DNA from: Kribbella pittospori
GTDB taxonomy: Bacteria; Actinomycetota; Actinomycetes; Propionibacteriales; Kribbellaceae
NCBI RefSeq assembly: GCF_004331465.1
Contig: NZ_SJKB01000006.1
Span: 124,001 to 188,000, forward strand
Direction: 5' to 3'
Length of the DNA stretch: 64,000 nt
Shown here: piece after piece, positions 17,240-26,450 of the stretch
Layout of the letters: every line of letters starts with the position of its first letter
Numbering within the stretch: position 1 is the first letter of the stretch
Position numbers and translations under genes: made by a program
Notes under the pieces: generated by a model
The model's database searches: none
What the model saw: only the letters and a program-made list of their open reading frames with translations
Told to the model about the DNA's origin: nothing

Positions 17240-18067
17240 TCAGCCCTTGATGGCGCCGCCGAGGGCGAAGGCTCCGCCTAGCTTCTTGCTGAGCAGGAGG
17301 TACAGCAGCAGGACCGGCATCGTGTAGATGAGTGAGTACGCCGCCAGTTGCCCGTAGTTCGGCTCGCCGTACTGCCCGAAGAACGTGAAGATGCTCACCG
17401 ACGCCGGCAACCGCTCAGGCGACAGCAACAACATGAACGGGACGAAGAAGTTCCCCCACATACCGATGAAGGTGAAGATCAGCACCACCGCGATCCCCGG
17501 CCACATCAGCGGCAGCACGATCCGGGCCAGTGCCTGCATGTTCCCGGCACCGTCCACCCATGCCGCTTCCTCGAGCGAGATCGGTACGCCGTCCATGAAC
17601 GTCTTGGTCAGCCAGATCGCGAACGGCAGCGAAGCGGTCGCCATGAACATGATCGTGCCGCCCAGCGTGTCCACCAGGTTCAACTGCACGAACAACCCAT
17701 AGACCGGCACCATCACCGCGGTGATCGGCAAACCTGTACAGAACAACACAGTCAGAAGGAACGGCCGGTTGAACTTCGACTTGAAGCGGGACAGCGGGTA
17801 CGCCGCCAGTACCGCACAGATCATCGTCAGCAGGGCCGCGCCACCACACAGCACGATGCCGTTGAGCACCGGCCGGTACGTCGTATCGGTGTTCAGCACC
17901 GCTTTGAAGTTGCCGAGGGTCGGATGCGTCGGGAACTCGACCCGCAGACCGGCGGTCCGGTTGATCGACGCGAACAGGACCCACAGCAACGGCAGCACGA
18001 ACAGCACGCCGATCGCCAGCAGTACAAGGTTGCCGACCAGCTTGCTGATCCGGTCGCGGGCGATCAT
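17240..18067 (-). CDS. sugar ABC transporter permease (MalG type)
   Basis: 275 residues with six predicted membrane helices and the EAA loop 'EEAAWVDGAGNMQALARIVL' that contacts the ATPase. Belongs to the CUT1 (MalG/AraQ) permease class. ATG 18067 overlaps the stop of the upstream MalF-type permease by ATGA. Together with 18064-19005 and the binding protein at 19033-20421 it forms one importer; no ATPase gene is present in the operon. Confidence 0.93.
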   Translation of the reverse strand: MIARDRISKLVGNLVLLAIGVLFVLPLLWVLFASINRTAGLRVEFPTHPTLGNFKAVLNTDTTYRPVLNGIVLCGGAALLTMICAVLAAYPLSRFKSKFNRPFLLTVLFCTGLPITAVMVPVYGLFVQLNLVDTLGGTIMFMATASLPFAIWLTKTFMDGVPISLEEAAWVDGAGNMQALARIVLPLMWPGIAVVLIFTFIGMWGNFFVPFMLLLSPERLPASVSIFTFFGQYGEPNYGQLAAYSLIYTMPVLLLYLLLSKKLGGAFALGGAIKG

Positions 18068-19005
18068 GCGGCCTCCGAATTCAATCCACGCAGGTAGATC
18101 AGCGAGAAGACCGCGCCGATCGCCAGCATCACCAGGGCGATCGCCGTTCCGTAGCCGATCTGGGAGAAGCTGAACGCCTGCTCGTACATGTACAGCGGCA
18201 ACGTCTGGCTCTTCGTGCCAGGCCCGCCACGGGTCATCGCGTAGATCAGGCCGAAGACGCTCAGCGTCTGCAGCGTGATCAGCATCAGGTTGGTCATAAC
18301 CGCCCGGCTGATCATCGGCAGCGTCACGAACAGCAGCCGACGGTAGCCGGAGGCGCCGTCCATCTCGGCGGACTCCTCGATCTCCTTGGGTACTTCGCTC
18401 AATGCGGCGGAGTACACCAGCATCGAGAACGCCGTACCGCGCCAGATGTTGGCCAGCGACACCGCGATGATCGGTGCCGCGTACAACCAGTCCTGGCCGG
18501 GCAGGCCGACCGCGTGCAGCATCACGTTCAGCGTGCCCTCGTCGTTGAAGAACGCGCTGAGCAGGTACGCCGCCACCACCTCGGGCAGCACCCACGCACC
18601 GATGACCGCGGTTCCGACGAAGTTGCGGACCACCTTCGTGGAGCGGCGCATCAGCAGCGACAGTCCGAGCCCGAGGGTGTTCTGGCCGATGATCGCGGAG
18701 ATCAGCGTGAACACCAGGGTCAGCCAGATCGCGTTGGTGAATGCACCACTACCGAAGGCTTTGCGGAAGTTGTCCAGGCCAACGAACTTCACGTTCGCGG
18801 CGCCGGTGCCGGTGAGCGCCATGTTGGTGAACGCGGCGTACAGGCAGTAGATGATCGGGCCGGCCAGGAAGACCAGCATCAACCCGATCGCCGGGCTCAG
18901 CGGCAGCATCCGGAACAGCTTCGCGGCCTTCGGCCGCCCGCTCTTCCCGGCGGACTTGCCGGGAGGAGCGGAGGCGGCCGAAGTGGGAGCGACAGTCGTC
19001 GTCAC
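18064..19005 (-). CDS. sugar ABC transporter permease (MalF type)
   Basis: 313 residues. A basic N-terminus of about 35 residues precedes the first helix ('LPLSPAIGLMLVFLAGPIIY'), with six helices in all and the EAA loop 'EESAEMDGASGYRRLLFVTL'. The start is GTG 19005 after GAAGGAA. Second gene of the three-gene CUT1 operon. Confidence 0.92.
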   Translation of the reverse strand: MTTTVAPTSAASAPPGKSAGKSGRPKAAKLFRMLPLSPAIGLMLVFLAGPIIYCLYAAFTNMALTGTGAANVKFVGLDNFRKAFGSGAFTNAIWLTLVFTLISAIIGQNTLGLGLSLLMRRSTKVVRNFVGTAVIGAWVLPEVVAAYLLSAFFNDEGTLNVMLHAVGLPGQDWLYAAPIIAVSLANIWRGTAFSMLVYSAALSEVPKEIEESAEMDGASGYRRLLFVTLPMISRAVMTNLMLITLQTLSVFGLIYAMTRGGPGTKSQTLPLYMYEQAFSFSQIGYGTAIALVMLAIGAVFSLIYLRGLNSEAA

Positions 19006-19032
19006 AGGGGAGATTCCTTCGCCGGGCCGGGG

Positions 19033-20421
19033 TTACTGGCCCTGAGTGGTCTTGTCCTTGCCGACGATGCCTTCAACCGCTTCGTCGTACGTCTTCGCGG
19101 CATCATCCGGCGAGGACTGGCCAGTCATCACCGCCTCCATCGCGGTGATGATCTCGTTGGAGACCTTCGGGTACTCGGCGTACGCCGGCCGGTACACGGT
19201 GACGGAGACCAGGTCGGTGAAGAACTGCGTGCTCTTCGAGGAGCTCTTGTACCCGGCGTCGTTGGCGACGTCCTTGCGGACCGCGATCTGCGCGCCGTCG
19301 GTGGCGTACTTGGCCGCGTTCTTCTGGGTCTGCAGCGTCTTGATCAGGTTCCAGGCCGCGTCGGGGTTCTTCGACTTGGCCGGGATCGCCCAGGTCCAGC
19401 CACCGGAGAGGCTGACCTTGCCCTTGCCGCTGCCGTCCTGGGTCGGCATCGCGGTCTGGCCGAGTACGTCGGTCCACTGCGGCCACGGCTTCGCACCGGT
19501 CTTCTGCCAGTTGCCGTAGATCCAGGAGCCGTCCAGCGCGATCGCGAGCTTGCCGCCCGGCAGCAGTTCGGTGCCGACCTTGCTGCCCATGTTCGGGTCG
19601 AGCGCCTGCTTCGGCGACGGGCCGAGGCCCTCGGAGTAGACGGTCTTGACGAAGTTCAGCGCGTCCTTGAAGCCCTGGCTGCCGACGACCCACTTCTGCT
19701 GGTCGTTGTTGTACAGGGTGTCCTTGGTGCCGTACAGCAGCATCTCGAAGCCCTGCATGGCCGAGGCTTCACCCATCGGCTTGCCGGAGTACACGTTCAT
19801 CGGGATGACGCCGGGGACCTTCTCCTTGATGGTCCGAGCGGCGGTCAGTACGTCGTCCCAGCTCTTCGGCTGCCAGTCGGCGGGAAGCCCGGCCTTCGCG
19901 AAAAGCTGCTTGTTGTACCAGAGCGCGCGAGTGTCGGTGCCGTCCGGAATGCCGTACGTCTTGCCGTCCAGCGCCTTCGCCGCGCCCTTGGCGGTGTCCT
20001 CGAACTGGCCCCACTGATCCCAGTTCTTGATGTAGTCGTCGAGCGGCCGCAGGTAGCCCGCGGTGATGTCGGAGTTGATCAGGAACGTGTCTTCGTAGAC
20101 CACGTCCGGGGCGGTGTTCGGCGACCGCATCATCAGCTGGAGCTTGGTGTAGTAGTCGTTCTCACTGGCGACGATCGGCAGGATCTCGACCGTCGAACCA
20201 GGATTGGCCGACTCGTACTCGGCCTTGACGCCGGTGAGGAAGTTCTTCATCACCACGCCCGGGCCCCACTGCTGGTACGCGATCTTGATGTGCGCCGGGC
20301 CGGCGCTCTGCGAGCTGCCCGCCTCCGGCTGCTTGGTCGTCGAACCCTGGCTGCAGGCCGAGACCGCCAGCAGCAGCAACGCGCTCATGGCGGCCGCTGC
20401 CTTGAAACGTTTCCTTGTCAT
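19033..20421 (-). CDS. sugar ABC transporter substrate-binding lipoprotein (family 1)
   Basis: 462 residues. The signal peptide ends in a lipobox 'LAVSAC' (Cys about 23), so the protein is tethered to the outer face of the membrane. The extracellular family 1 fold is indicated by 'NDYYTKLQLMMRSPNTAPDV', 'YGIPDGTDTRALWYNKQLF', 'SGGWTWAIPAKSKNPDAAWN' and the aromatic-rich C-terminus. First gene of the operon; preceded by a -35/-10 pair and two LacI-type palindromes. The ligand cannot be read from the sequence; the fold suggests a di- or oligosaccharide. ATG 20421 was chosen because the signal peptide begins there; the frame is open to 20481. Confidence 0.92.
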   Translation of the reverse strand: MTRKRFKAAAAMSALLLLAVSACSQGSTTKQPEAGSSQSAGPAHIKIAYQQWGPGVVMKNFLTGVKAEYESANPGSTVEILPIVASENDYYTKLQLMMRSPNTAPDVVYEDTFLINSDITAGYLRPLDDYIKNWDQWGQFEDTAKGAAKALDGKTYGIPDGTDTRALWYNKQLFAKAGLPADWQPKSWDDVLTAARTIKEKVPGVIPMNVYSGKPMGEASAMQGFEMLLYGTKDTLYNNDQQKWVVGSQGFKDALNFVKTVYSEGLGPSPKQALDPNMGSKVGTELLPGGKLAIALDGSWIYGNWQKTGAKPWPQWTDVLGQTAMPTQDGSGKGKVSLSGGWTWAIPAKSKNPDAAWNLIKTLQTQKNAAKYATDGAQIAVRKDVANDAGYKSSSKSTQFFTDLVSVTVYRPAYAEYPKVSNEIITAMEAVMTGQSSPDDAAKTYDEAVEGIVGKDKTTQGQ

Positions 20422-20488
20422 CACGTCCACCTTCGGGCAATCGTTGTCATCCCGGTACCCCGACCGAACCCCAGCGGTCATTGTCGCG

Positions 20489-20539
20489 ACCGTAGGAGGC
20501 CGGAGGCCGGGAAGTCAATGCTTGACAGACAACGTTGTC
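20489..20539 (-). promoter_or_regulatory. promoter and LacI-type operator of the sugar ABC operon
   Basis: On the minus strand TTGACT (20513-20518) and TACGGT (20489-20494) are 18 bases apart. Just upstream of -35 lies the perfect 12-bp palindrome GACAACGTTGTC (20528-20539), with a central CG as in LacI-family operators. An imperfect copy, GACAACGATTGCC, lies close to the start codon (around 20434-20446), so a looping repressor is plausible. Confidence 0.65.
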
Positions 20540-20604
20540 GCCGCCCGCACGCCTCGACGCGGCCACCGGAGCGTAACAATCCGATCACCGCGCCGGGACT
20601 TTGT

Positions 20605-21600
20605 TCAGACAGTAACGGGCTTCGCCTCATGGCGGGCGTGTACGACGCGCTGCGACCTCATCGCACCGAGTGAACAGAACAGCAATCCGGCCACCAGCCA
20701 GCAGCCCAGAACGAGCAGCGGTCGGCCGACTCCCGCGCCGTCGAAGAAGCTCACCGACCGTAGCGCCGTACCTGCGGCACCCGGCGGCAACAGTTGACCG
20801 AGAGCACCCCAACCGCTTGGAAGCATCTCGGGTGCACTCGTCAGACCTGACAGCGGGTTACCGAGCAGCATCATCACCGCGGCCCCGAGCGCGAGCCCCG
20901 CCGTACCGAGCAGCCACTCCAGACCGAGCAGCGTCAGACTCACGGCCGCGATCGACAGCGCGATCACTCCGGAGTTGGCAAGGTAGCTGCCCTCGAAAGA
21001 ACCGAGCCAGTACTGCAGTACGGCGGCCAGCGCGAGACCGCCCGTGATCGAAAACACGATCGCACCGACCATGCGACGCCGACCCGACCGCACCAACTGG
21101 GTCAGTGCACCGGCCGCGATGATTCCTCCGAGCACGAGCGGCAACGCACCCGCGGCCAGACCGGCGCCACGCGGATCGTCCTTCGGCAGCGGTACGACGT
21201 CGGTGAGCTTCGGCGGGTTGTCCGGCGACAGCCGGCTCGACATCTGCGTGAGGATCTGCGCCACCGCGGGAGCACCGGCGGATGCGGTCAGCATCTCGGG
21301 CTGCTGCGGGTCGAGCACGATCGCGCCGTACACGTCCCGGTCCTGGATCTTCTGTACGGCGGTGGCCCGATCCGGTACGGCGGTGACCTCGAAACCACCG
21401 GGCATCGCCTGCTCGAGAATGTTCTCGACCTGGGCGACAGCCGGTGCGGGACCGGCCACGGCGAGCGGGACGTTGCGCGGTTCGGACCGGGCGGCCGGCC
21501 AGGCGAACGCGATCAGCAGGACAGTGAGCAGTGCGGTCAGCATGAGGACGACCGCGACCACGGGCGGCCGGCGGCGGTCGCCCTGCACCTCAGCGGACAT
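20605..21600 (-). CDS. ABC-2-like/YhgE-type membrane protein
   Basis: 331 residues: one N-terminal helix ('VVAVVLMLTALLTVLLIAFA', about 14-34), an extracytoplasmic domain of about 120 residues ('AVPDRATAVQKIQDRDVYGA'), then five or six helices. This is the plan of ABC-2-type exporter permeases and YhgE/Pip-like proteins. No ATPase is adjacent on this strand. ATG 21600 has AAGGAG upstream; the longer frame to 21678 runs through the TetR operator and is rejected. Divergent from the TetR gene and flanked by matching operators, so probably induced by the same ligand. Substrate unknown. Confidence 0.75.
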   Translation of the reverse strand: MSAEVQGDRRRPPVVAVVLMLTALLTVLLIAFAWPAARSEPRNVPLAVAGPAPAVAQVENILEQAMPGGFEVTAVPDRATAVQKIQDRDVYGAIVLDPQQPEMLTASAGAPAVAQILTQMSSRLSPDNPPKLTDVVPLPKDDPRGAGLAAGALPLVLGGIIAAGALTQLVRSGRRRMVGAIVFSITGGLALAAVLQYWLGSFEGSYLANSGVIALSIAAVSLTLLGLEWLLGTAGLALGAAVMMLLGNPLSGLTSAPEMLPSGWGALGQLLPPGAAGTALRSVSFFDGAGVGRPLLVLGCWLVAGLLFCSLGAMRSQRVVHARHEAKPVTV

Positions 21601-21620
21601 GAGGAGGACTCCTTCGTTAA

Positions 21621-21637
21621 AACCGAATGATCGTTCT
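21621..21637 (-). promoter_or_regulatory. TetR operator, site 1
   Basis: On the minus strand the site reads AGAACGATCATTCGGTT. It shares the pattern AGAACG-N2-CATTCG-N-TT with site 2 at 21678-21695 and contains inverted CGA/TCG halves. It sits 21 bases upstream of the ABC-2-like gene. Confidence 0.6.
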
Positions 21638-21677
21638 TTATTGATTCGAGCCTGGAACATCGAGAGGCGACTTGTCA

Positions 21678-21695
21678 AGAACGGACATTCGTTTT
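21678..21695 (+). promoter_or_regulatory. TetR operator, site 2
   Basis: AGAACGGACATTCGTTTT lies 11 bases upstream of the TetR start codon and matches site 1 on the opposite strand. The pair of sites on a divergent promoter region is the classical arrangement for a self-repressing TetR regulator. Confidence 0.6.
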
Positions 21696-21706
21696 ATGTT
21701 CGCGCT

Positions 21707-22303
21707 ATGCCGAAGGTCACTGAGGAACACCGCCTGGCCCGGCGGGCGCAGATCGTCGCCGCGGCCCGCACCTGCGTGGTCGAGCAGGGGTTCCACAAGA
21801 CGACGATGGCCGACGTGATCCGCGAGTCCGGCCTGTCCGCCGGCGCGGTGTACGGCTACTTCAAGAGCAAGGAGGAGATCGTCGCCGCCATCGCCGAGGA
21901 AGCCCTCGGCACCGTCGACGAACTTTTCGAGAAGATCCTCACGACCGAGCACCCGCTGACCCCGCTGGCCGCGCTGGAGGCGGCGCTCAACCACGCGGTC
22001 AGCATCGCCGAACGGCCCGGCGGCGACGTCACCCGGGTCGCGGTCCAGGCGTGGGCCGAGGCGCTGCACAACCCCGCCATCCTGGACATCGCCGGCGGCA
22101 AGTACCTGCTGCTCCGCGAGCACTTCGAGGACGTCGTACGCCGGGCCCAGGCCGACGGCACCGTCGACCCGGACACCGATCCCAAGTACATCGCCCAGGT
22201 CATGTTCGGCATGCTGCCGGGCTTCGTGCTCCAGCGTCTGCTCATCGGCGACGTCACCCCGGACACCTACTCCGCCGGTCTGAAGGCTCTGTTCCGCGCC
22301 TAG
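21707..22303 (+). CDS. TetR-family transcriptional regulator
   Basis: 198 residues. The N-terminal HTH is clear ('ARRAQIVAAARTCVVEQGFH', 'TTMADVIRESGLSAGAVYGY', 'FKSKEEIVAAI'); the helical C-terminal ligand domain resembles the AcrR/BetI-like group. ATG 21707 is very close to the operator, suggesting a short or absent leader. It probably represses itself, the divergent ABC-2-like gene and the downstream ABC pair (22383-25669), which starts 80 bases later on the same strand. Confidence 0.92.
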   Translation: MPKVTEEHRLARRAQIVAAARTCVVEQGFHKTTMADVIRESGLSAGAVYGYFKSKEEIVAAIAEEALGTVDELFEKILTTEHPLTPLAALEAALNHAVSIAERPGGDVTRVAVQAWAEALHNPAILDIAGGKYLLLREHFEDVVRRAQADGTVDPDTDPKYIAQVMFGMLPGFVLQRLLIGDVTPDTYSAGLKALFRA

Positions 22304-22382
22304 CGGGGGTGGACTTTCACCCACCCTGAGCGGCGGTCCAGCACCCTGGGGGGACCCGTCCCGGCTCCGTAGCGTCAACGGC

Positions 22383-23186
22383 ATGACGAAGACGACGCGA
22401 CGGATGAGGCGCGCGCAGGAAGCGGCCGCCACGAGCGAGCACTCGGTGCTCCTGCAGGACGTACGACGGGTGTACGGTCGCGGCGGCAACGCGGTCCACG
22501 CCCTCAACGGCATCTCCATCGGCTTTGCCCGCGGCACCTTCACAGCCGTGATGGGGCCGTCCGGCTCCGGCAAGAGCACGTTCCTGCACTGCGCCGCCGG
22601 TCTGGACCGGCCGACGTCGGGGAGCGTGTTCATCGACGGCCAGCCGTTGGCCGACCTGAACGAACGCAAGCTCACCGAGCTGCGACGCGACCGGATCGGG
22701 TTCGTGTTCCAGTCGTTCAACCTGCTGCCCGCGCTGACGGTCTGGCAGAACGTCTGCCTGCCGATGGAGCTGGACGGCCGCCGGCCTAACCGCGCCGCGG
22801 TCCGTCAGGTCCTCGACCGCGTCGGCCTCGGCGATCGCTACAAGCACCGCCCCGGCGAACTGTCCGGCGGTCAGCAGCAGCGCGTCGCGATCGCCCGCGC
22901 CCTGGTCGCCCGCCCGGCAGTGATCTTCGCTGACGAGCCGACCGGCGCCCTGGACACCCAGACCGCGGCCGACGTCCTTCAACTGCTGCGTGAGCCGGTC
23001 CGCACCCAGGGCCAGACGGTGGTCATGGTCACCCACGACCCGGTCGCCGCCTCGTACGCCGACCAGGTCGTCTTCCTGGCCGACGGCGTACTGGCCGGCA
23101 GCCTGATCGCGCCGACGGCCGAGGCCGTGGCGGACCGGATGACCCACCTCGGTGCGCGGTCCAACCTGCAGGTCGTGGCCCGATGA
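22383..23186 (+). CDS. MacB/LolD-type ABC transporter ATP-binding protein
   Basis: 267 residues with all ABC ATPase motifs: Walker A 'GPSGSGKSTF' (about residue 60), Q-loop 'GFVFQSFNLLPALTVWQNV', signature 'LSGGQQQRVAIARAL', Walker B 'VIFADEPTGALD' and H-loop 'VTHD'. The signature and Q-loop spacing are those of the LolD/MacB class that partners FtsX-type permeases. Overlaps the permease gene by ATGA. Confidence 0.95.
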   Translation: MTKTTRRMRRAQEAAATSEHSVLLQDVRRVYGRGGNAVHALNGISIGFARGTFTAVMGPSGSGKSTFLHCAAGLDRPTSGSVFIDGQPLADLNERKLTELRRDRIGFVFQSFNLLPALTVWQNVCLPMELDGRRPNRAAVRQVLDRVGLGDRYKHRPGELSGGQQQRVAIARALVARPAVIFADEPTGALDTQTAADVLQLLREPVRTQGQTVVMVTHDPVAASYADQVVFLADGVLAGSLIAPTAEAVADRMTHLGARSNLQVVAR

Positions 23187-25669
23187 TGCGCCTGGCCGTC
23201 CGCACCCTGCGCTTCCGCAAGGGCGGCTTCATCGCCACCTTCGTGGCGGTCGTGTTCGGTACCGCGATCGTGATGGCCTGCGGCGGTCTGATGGAGACCG
23301 GGATCCGCTCCAACGTCTCCCCCGAACGGCTCGCCGCTGCTCCTATCGTTGTCACCGGCAAGCAGTCGCATCTGCGGCCAGGCGCCGAGGACGCGACCGC
23401 GCTTCCCGAGCGTGTCGGTGTTCCCACCGATCTCGTTTCCAAGATCAGTTCTGTCGAAGGGGTTTCGGACGCGATCGGCGACCTGACCTTCCCGGCCTCG
23501 ATCCTGGGTTCCAGTGGTCTCACGGTTGCTGAAGGCCACAACTGGTCCTCGGCCGCGTTGGCGCCGTACAAGCTGACCTCCGGTCGCGCGCCGACCGCTG
23601 GTCAGGTCGTCAGCACCACAGCGGGCACGAAGGTCGGTGACCGGGTCACCTACGTCGTCGACGGCAGCCCTGAGACCTTCAGGGTCAGCGGCATCGCCAA
23701 AGGACCTGCCGGGCATGCGTTCTTCTCCGACCATGAGGCCCGCCAGTTGGCCGGCAATCCCGCGCGGTTCGCGGACGTCGGCGTACTGCTTGCTCCTGGC
23801 ACCGATGTCGACGCGGTGAAGGACCGGATCAAGGCGATCGACGGTGGCATCACCGTCAGCACAGGCATCGACCGTGGCCTGGCCGAGCACCCCGGCACCG
23901 AAACGCAGCGCGTTGCACTGATCTCCATTGCCGGCTCCTTCGGCGGCATCGCGGCGATGACGATGATGTTCGTGGTCGCGTCCACGCTGGCGCTGTCCGC
24001 CCAGCACCGCGAGCGCGAGTTCGCGCTGCTCCGTGGCATCGGTACGACGCCCGGTCAGGTACGGCGGATGATCCTCGGCGAGTCCATGCTGGTGTCGATC
24101 CCGGCGGTTCTGGTCGGCGTGGTGCCCGGCGTGTTCCTGGGCCGGTTCCTCTTTGACCAGTTGGGTTCACACGGCGTCGCGTCGCCGGTGGTCGAGTTCT
24201 CCCAGGGCGTGATCCCGTTCGCGGCCGGTGCAGGCGCCGCCATCCTCGCGGCCATCGGTGCCGCCCTGATCGCGGCCCGCAAGTCGGCCAAGATCAAGCC
24301 GGTCGAGGCATTGGTCGAGGCTTCGCTGCAGCGGAAGTGGTTCGGCTGGATCCGTCTGCTCTTCGGCCTGCTGTTCCTCGGCGGTGGACTGGCGCTGCTG
24401 ATCGTCACCGCGGCCGTGATGACCGGTCCGCTCGCCGGTGCGACCGCCGGCCCGTCCGTACTCTGCTGGGCGATCGGCGTCGCGCTACTCGGCCCGTTCT
24501 GGACGAAGGCCGTGCTCGCGATCTGGCGCTGGCCGGTGCAACTGCTGACGCGGGTCAACGGACGACTGGCGATTCGCAACGTCACGGCACGATCGGTCGC
24601 GATGTCGGCCGCGGTCATGCCGGTGATGCTTGCCGTCGGCATCTCGACCGCCAACCTCTATATGCAGACCACCCAGATGGATGCGGCGTCCGAGGCCTTC
24701 ACGCGTGATCTGAAGGCCGACACCGTGCTGGTCTCCGAGGCCGGTATGGCGCCCGCGCTGGTCGACCAGGTCCGTACGGTTCCCGGTGTCGCGAGTGCTT
24801 CGGCGTTCGTCCGCAGTACCGGCGTGATCGACGAGCCTCGCAATGCTCCGTTCGACGAGGATGGAGCGCCTCTGCTAGGCGTGGATGCCCAGGGCAAGGA
24901 TGGTACGGCGCCGGTGCAGTTGACGAGTGGATCGCTGACCGACCTGACCGGATCGACCGTCGCGCTGCCCGACTACGTCGCGGGGAAGATGGACCGTCGA
25001 GTCGGTTCGGACATCACCATGACGCTCGGCGACGGGACCTCGGTGAAGCTGCGGGTGGTCGCCACGTTCGCGGCCGAGCGCGGCTACGAGAGCATCATCC
25101 TGCCCGCCAAGCTGGTCGCCGCGCACACCACTGATGGGTTGACCAAGCAGATCCTGGTTCGCTCCGCACCGGGTGCCGACGTACAGCCGGCGCTCGCAAA
25201 GGTGGCCGCCGCGCATCCCGGCGTACAGGTCGCCGATCGGGACACCCTGGTCGCCGCGAACGCCGAGGATCTGCAGACACAGGCGTGGGTCAACTACATG
25301 CTGGTGGGCATGCTGATCGCGTACACCGCGGTCTCGGTCGTCAACACGCTGGTCTCGACCACGTTGCGACGCCGCCGCGAGTTCGCTCTGCAGCGGCTCA
25401 CCGGTTCGACCCGCATGCAGGTCCTCCGCATGCTCACCACCGAGAGCACGCTGGTCACCCTGGCCGGCATCACCCTCGGCACCCTGGTCGCCCTGGCCTG
25501 CCTGCTCCCGTTCTCGGCCGCCGTCTCCGCCAGTGCCATCCCCACCGGACCGCTGTGGATCTTCCTGGTGATCATCGGCGCCGCCGCCGTACTCACCTTC
25601 GGCTCAACCCTCGTCCCCGCCACCGCCGCTCTCCGCCACTCCCCCCCCCAACCCACCCACGCCGACTGA
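23183..25669 (+). CDS. FtsX/MacB-like ABC transporter permease
   Basis: 828 residues with two FtsX domains. An N-terminal helix ('GGFIATFVAVVFGTAIVMAC') is followed by a large extracytoplasmic domain. Three helices with 'REREFALLRGIGTTPGQVRR' come next (about 265-400), then a central pair of helices and a second half ending in 'RRRREFALQRLTGSTRMQVL' and three final helices. Such permeases move or extract lipophilic or peptide substrates at the membrane rather than importing. Together with 22383-23186 it is a two-component exporter under the TetR regulator. Confidence 0.93.
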   Translation: MMRLAVRTLRFRKGGFIATFVAVVFGTAIVMACGGLMETGIRSNVSPERLAAAPIVVTGKQSHLRPGAEDATALPERVGVPTDLVSKISSVEGVSDAIGDLTFPASILGSSGLTVAEGHNWSSAALAPYKLTSGRAPTAGQVVSTTAGTKVGDRVTYVVDGSPETFRVSGIAKGPAGHAFFSDHEARQLAGNPARFADVGVLLAPGTDVDAVKDRIKAIDGGITVSTGIDRGLAEHPGTETQRVALISIAGSFGGIAAMTMMFVVASTLALSAQHREREFALLRGIGTTPGQVRRMILGESMLVSIPAVLVGVVPGVFLGRFLFDQLGSHGVASPVVEFSQGVIPFAAGAGAAILAAIGAALIAARKSAKIKPVEALVEASLQRKWFGWIRLLFGLLFLGGGLALLIVTAAVMTGPLAGATAGPSVLCWAIGVALLGPFWTKAVLAIWRWPVQLLTRVNGRLAIRNVTARSVAMSAAVMPVMLAVGISTANLYMQTTQMDAASEAFTRDLKADTVLVSEAGMAPALVDQVRTVPGVASASAFVRSTGVIDEPRNAPFDEDGAPLLGVDAQGKDGTAPVQLTSGSLTDLTGSTVALPDYVAGKMDRRVGSDITMTLGDGTSVKLRVVATFAAERGYESIILPAKLVAAHTTDGLTKQILVRSAPGADVQPALAKVAAAHPGVQVADRDTLVAANAEDLQTQAWVNYMLVGMLIAYTAVSVVNTLVSTTLRRRREFALQRLTGSTRMQVLRMLTTESTLVTLAGITLGTLVALACLLPFSAAVSASAIPTGPLWIFLVIIGAAAVLTFGSTLVPATAALRHSPPQPTHAD

Positions 25670-25734
25670 CCGAGCCACACAGGTCACCAGAAGAGGAATC
25701 GGATCACCTGGCAACCGCCAAAACCCGTCGTCGC

Positions 25735-25760
25735 CCAGCGCCATCCGCGGATGGCGCTGG
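25735..25760. terminator. bidirectional terminator-like perfect palindrome
   Basis: A 26-bp perfect palindrome (CCAGCGCCATCC, then CGCGGATGG... back to CTGG) lies between the converging FtsX-type permease (ends 25669) and the FMN reductase (ends 25787). There is no T-run, as is common for actinobacterial hairpin terminators. Confidence 0.65.
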
Positions 25761-25786
25761 CGCAGGTCCACAGGCAGTTCGTTCTG

Positions 25787-26392
25787 CTATTGGGCAGGTG
25801 TGGGTTCGGCGACTGGTTGGAGGGCGAGGGTGGTGGCTTGGATGATGGCTGCGTTGGTGCGGATCCAGGTCGAGAGGACCACCTGCAGGTCCTCGAGATC
25901 GCGCTCCTCCAGGATGACGCCGGGGACCGGGACGCTCGCGCCCAGCTCGGCCAGGACCGGACGTAGGTGCTGATCGGCGAGGAGTTTGTGGCTGGGCGCG
26001 GCCGACACGGTGACCGGTACGACGACCGCTCCGGCCAGTGCCTGCGCAGGCAGTACGTCGAGGAAGCTCTTCAGCAGGCCGGTGTAACTCCCTTTGTACA
26101 CAGGCGTCGCCAACACCAGCACCGACGCCGACGTGACCAGATCGATCGCACTCTCCAACGCCGCGCGCTCCGCCGCCTCCCGCTCGAAGATCGCCGGCGC
26201 GAACGTCACCAGGTCGACCAGTTCGTCGATCCGGTACGGCGTACCGAGCTCGGAGGCGAGCAACTCCGCAACCGACGCGGCCGCCGCTGCCGTCCGCGAG
26301 CCCGGTCTCGGGTTGCCGACCACGGTGACGACTGACTGCGGCCAGACCGGTGGATCCGGAACGACCTGCGGTTCGAACGCGACTGAAGGCAT
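25787..26392 (-). CDS. NAD(P)H-dependent FMN reductase-family protein
   Basis: 201 residues with a flavodoxin-like fold: 'VVTVVGNPRPGSRT' (phosphate loop), 'VLVLATPVYKGSYTGLLKSF' (flavin-binding loop) and 'VVVPVTVSAAPSHKLLADQ'. Matches the SsuE/MsuE-like FMN reductase family that supplies reduced flavin to monooxygenases; no monooxygenase is adjacent, so the role is open. Confidence 0.88.
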   Translation of the reverse strand: MPSVAFEPQVVPDPPVWPQSVVTVVGNPRPGSRTAAAAASVAELLASELGTPYRIDELVDLVTFAPAIFEREAAERAALESAIDLVTSASVLVLATPVYKGSYTGLLKSFLDVLPAQALAGAVVVPVTVSAAPSHKLLADQHLRPVLAELGASVPVPGVILEERDLEDLQVVLSTWIRTNAAIIQATTLALQPVAEPTPAQ

Positions 26393-26450
26393 CTGATCCA
26401 GCTCCTGAACTCGGTGGGTGATGGATCGAGCGTAGTCAAAGTCGAGCGCT

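Noticed and set aside
18514..20673. 719-codon open frame on the plus strand
   Set aside because: It is antisense to a typical sugar ABC operon and lacks recognisable motifs or a ribosome site.
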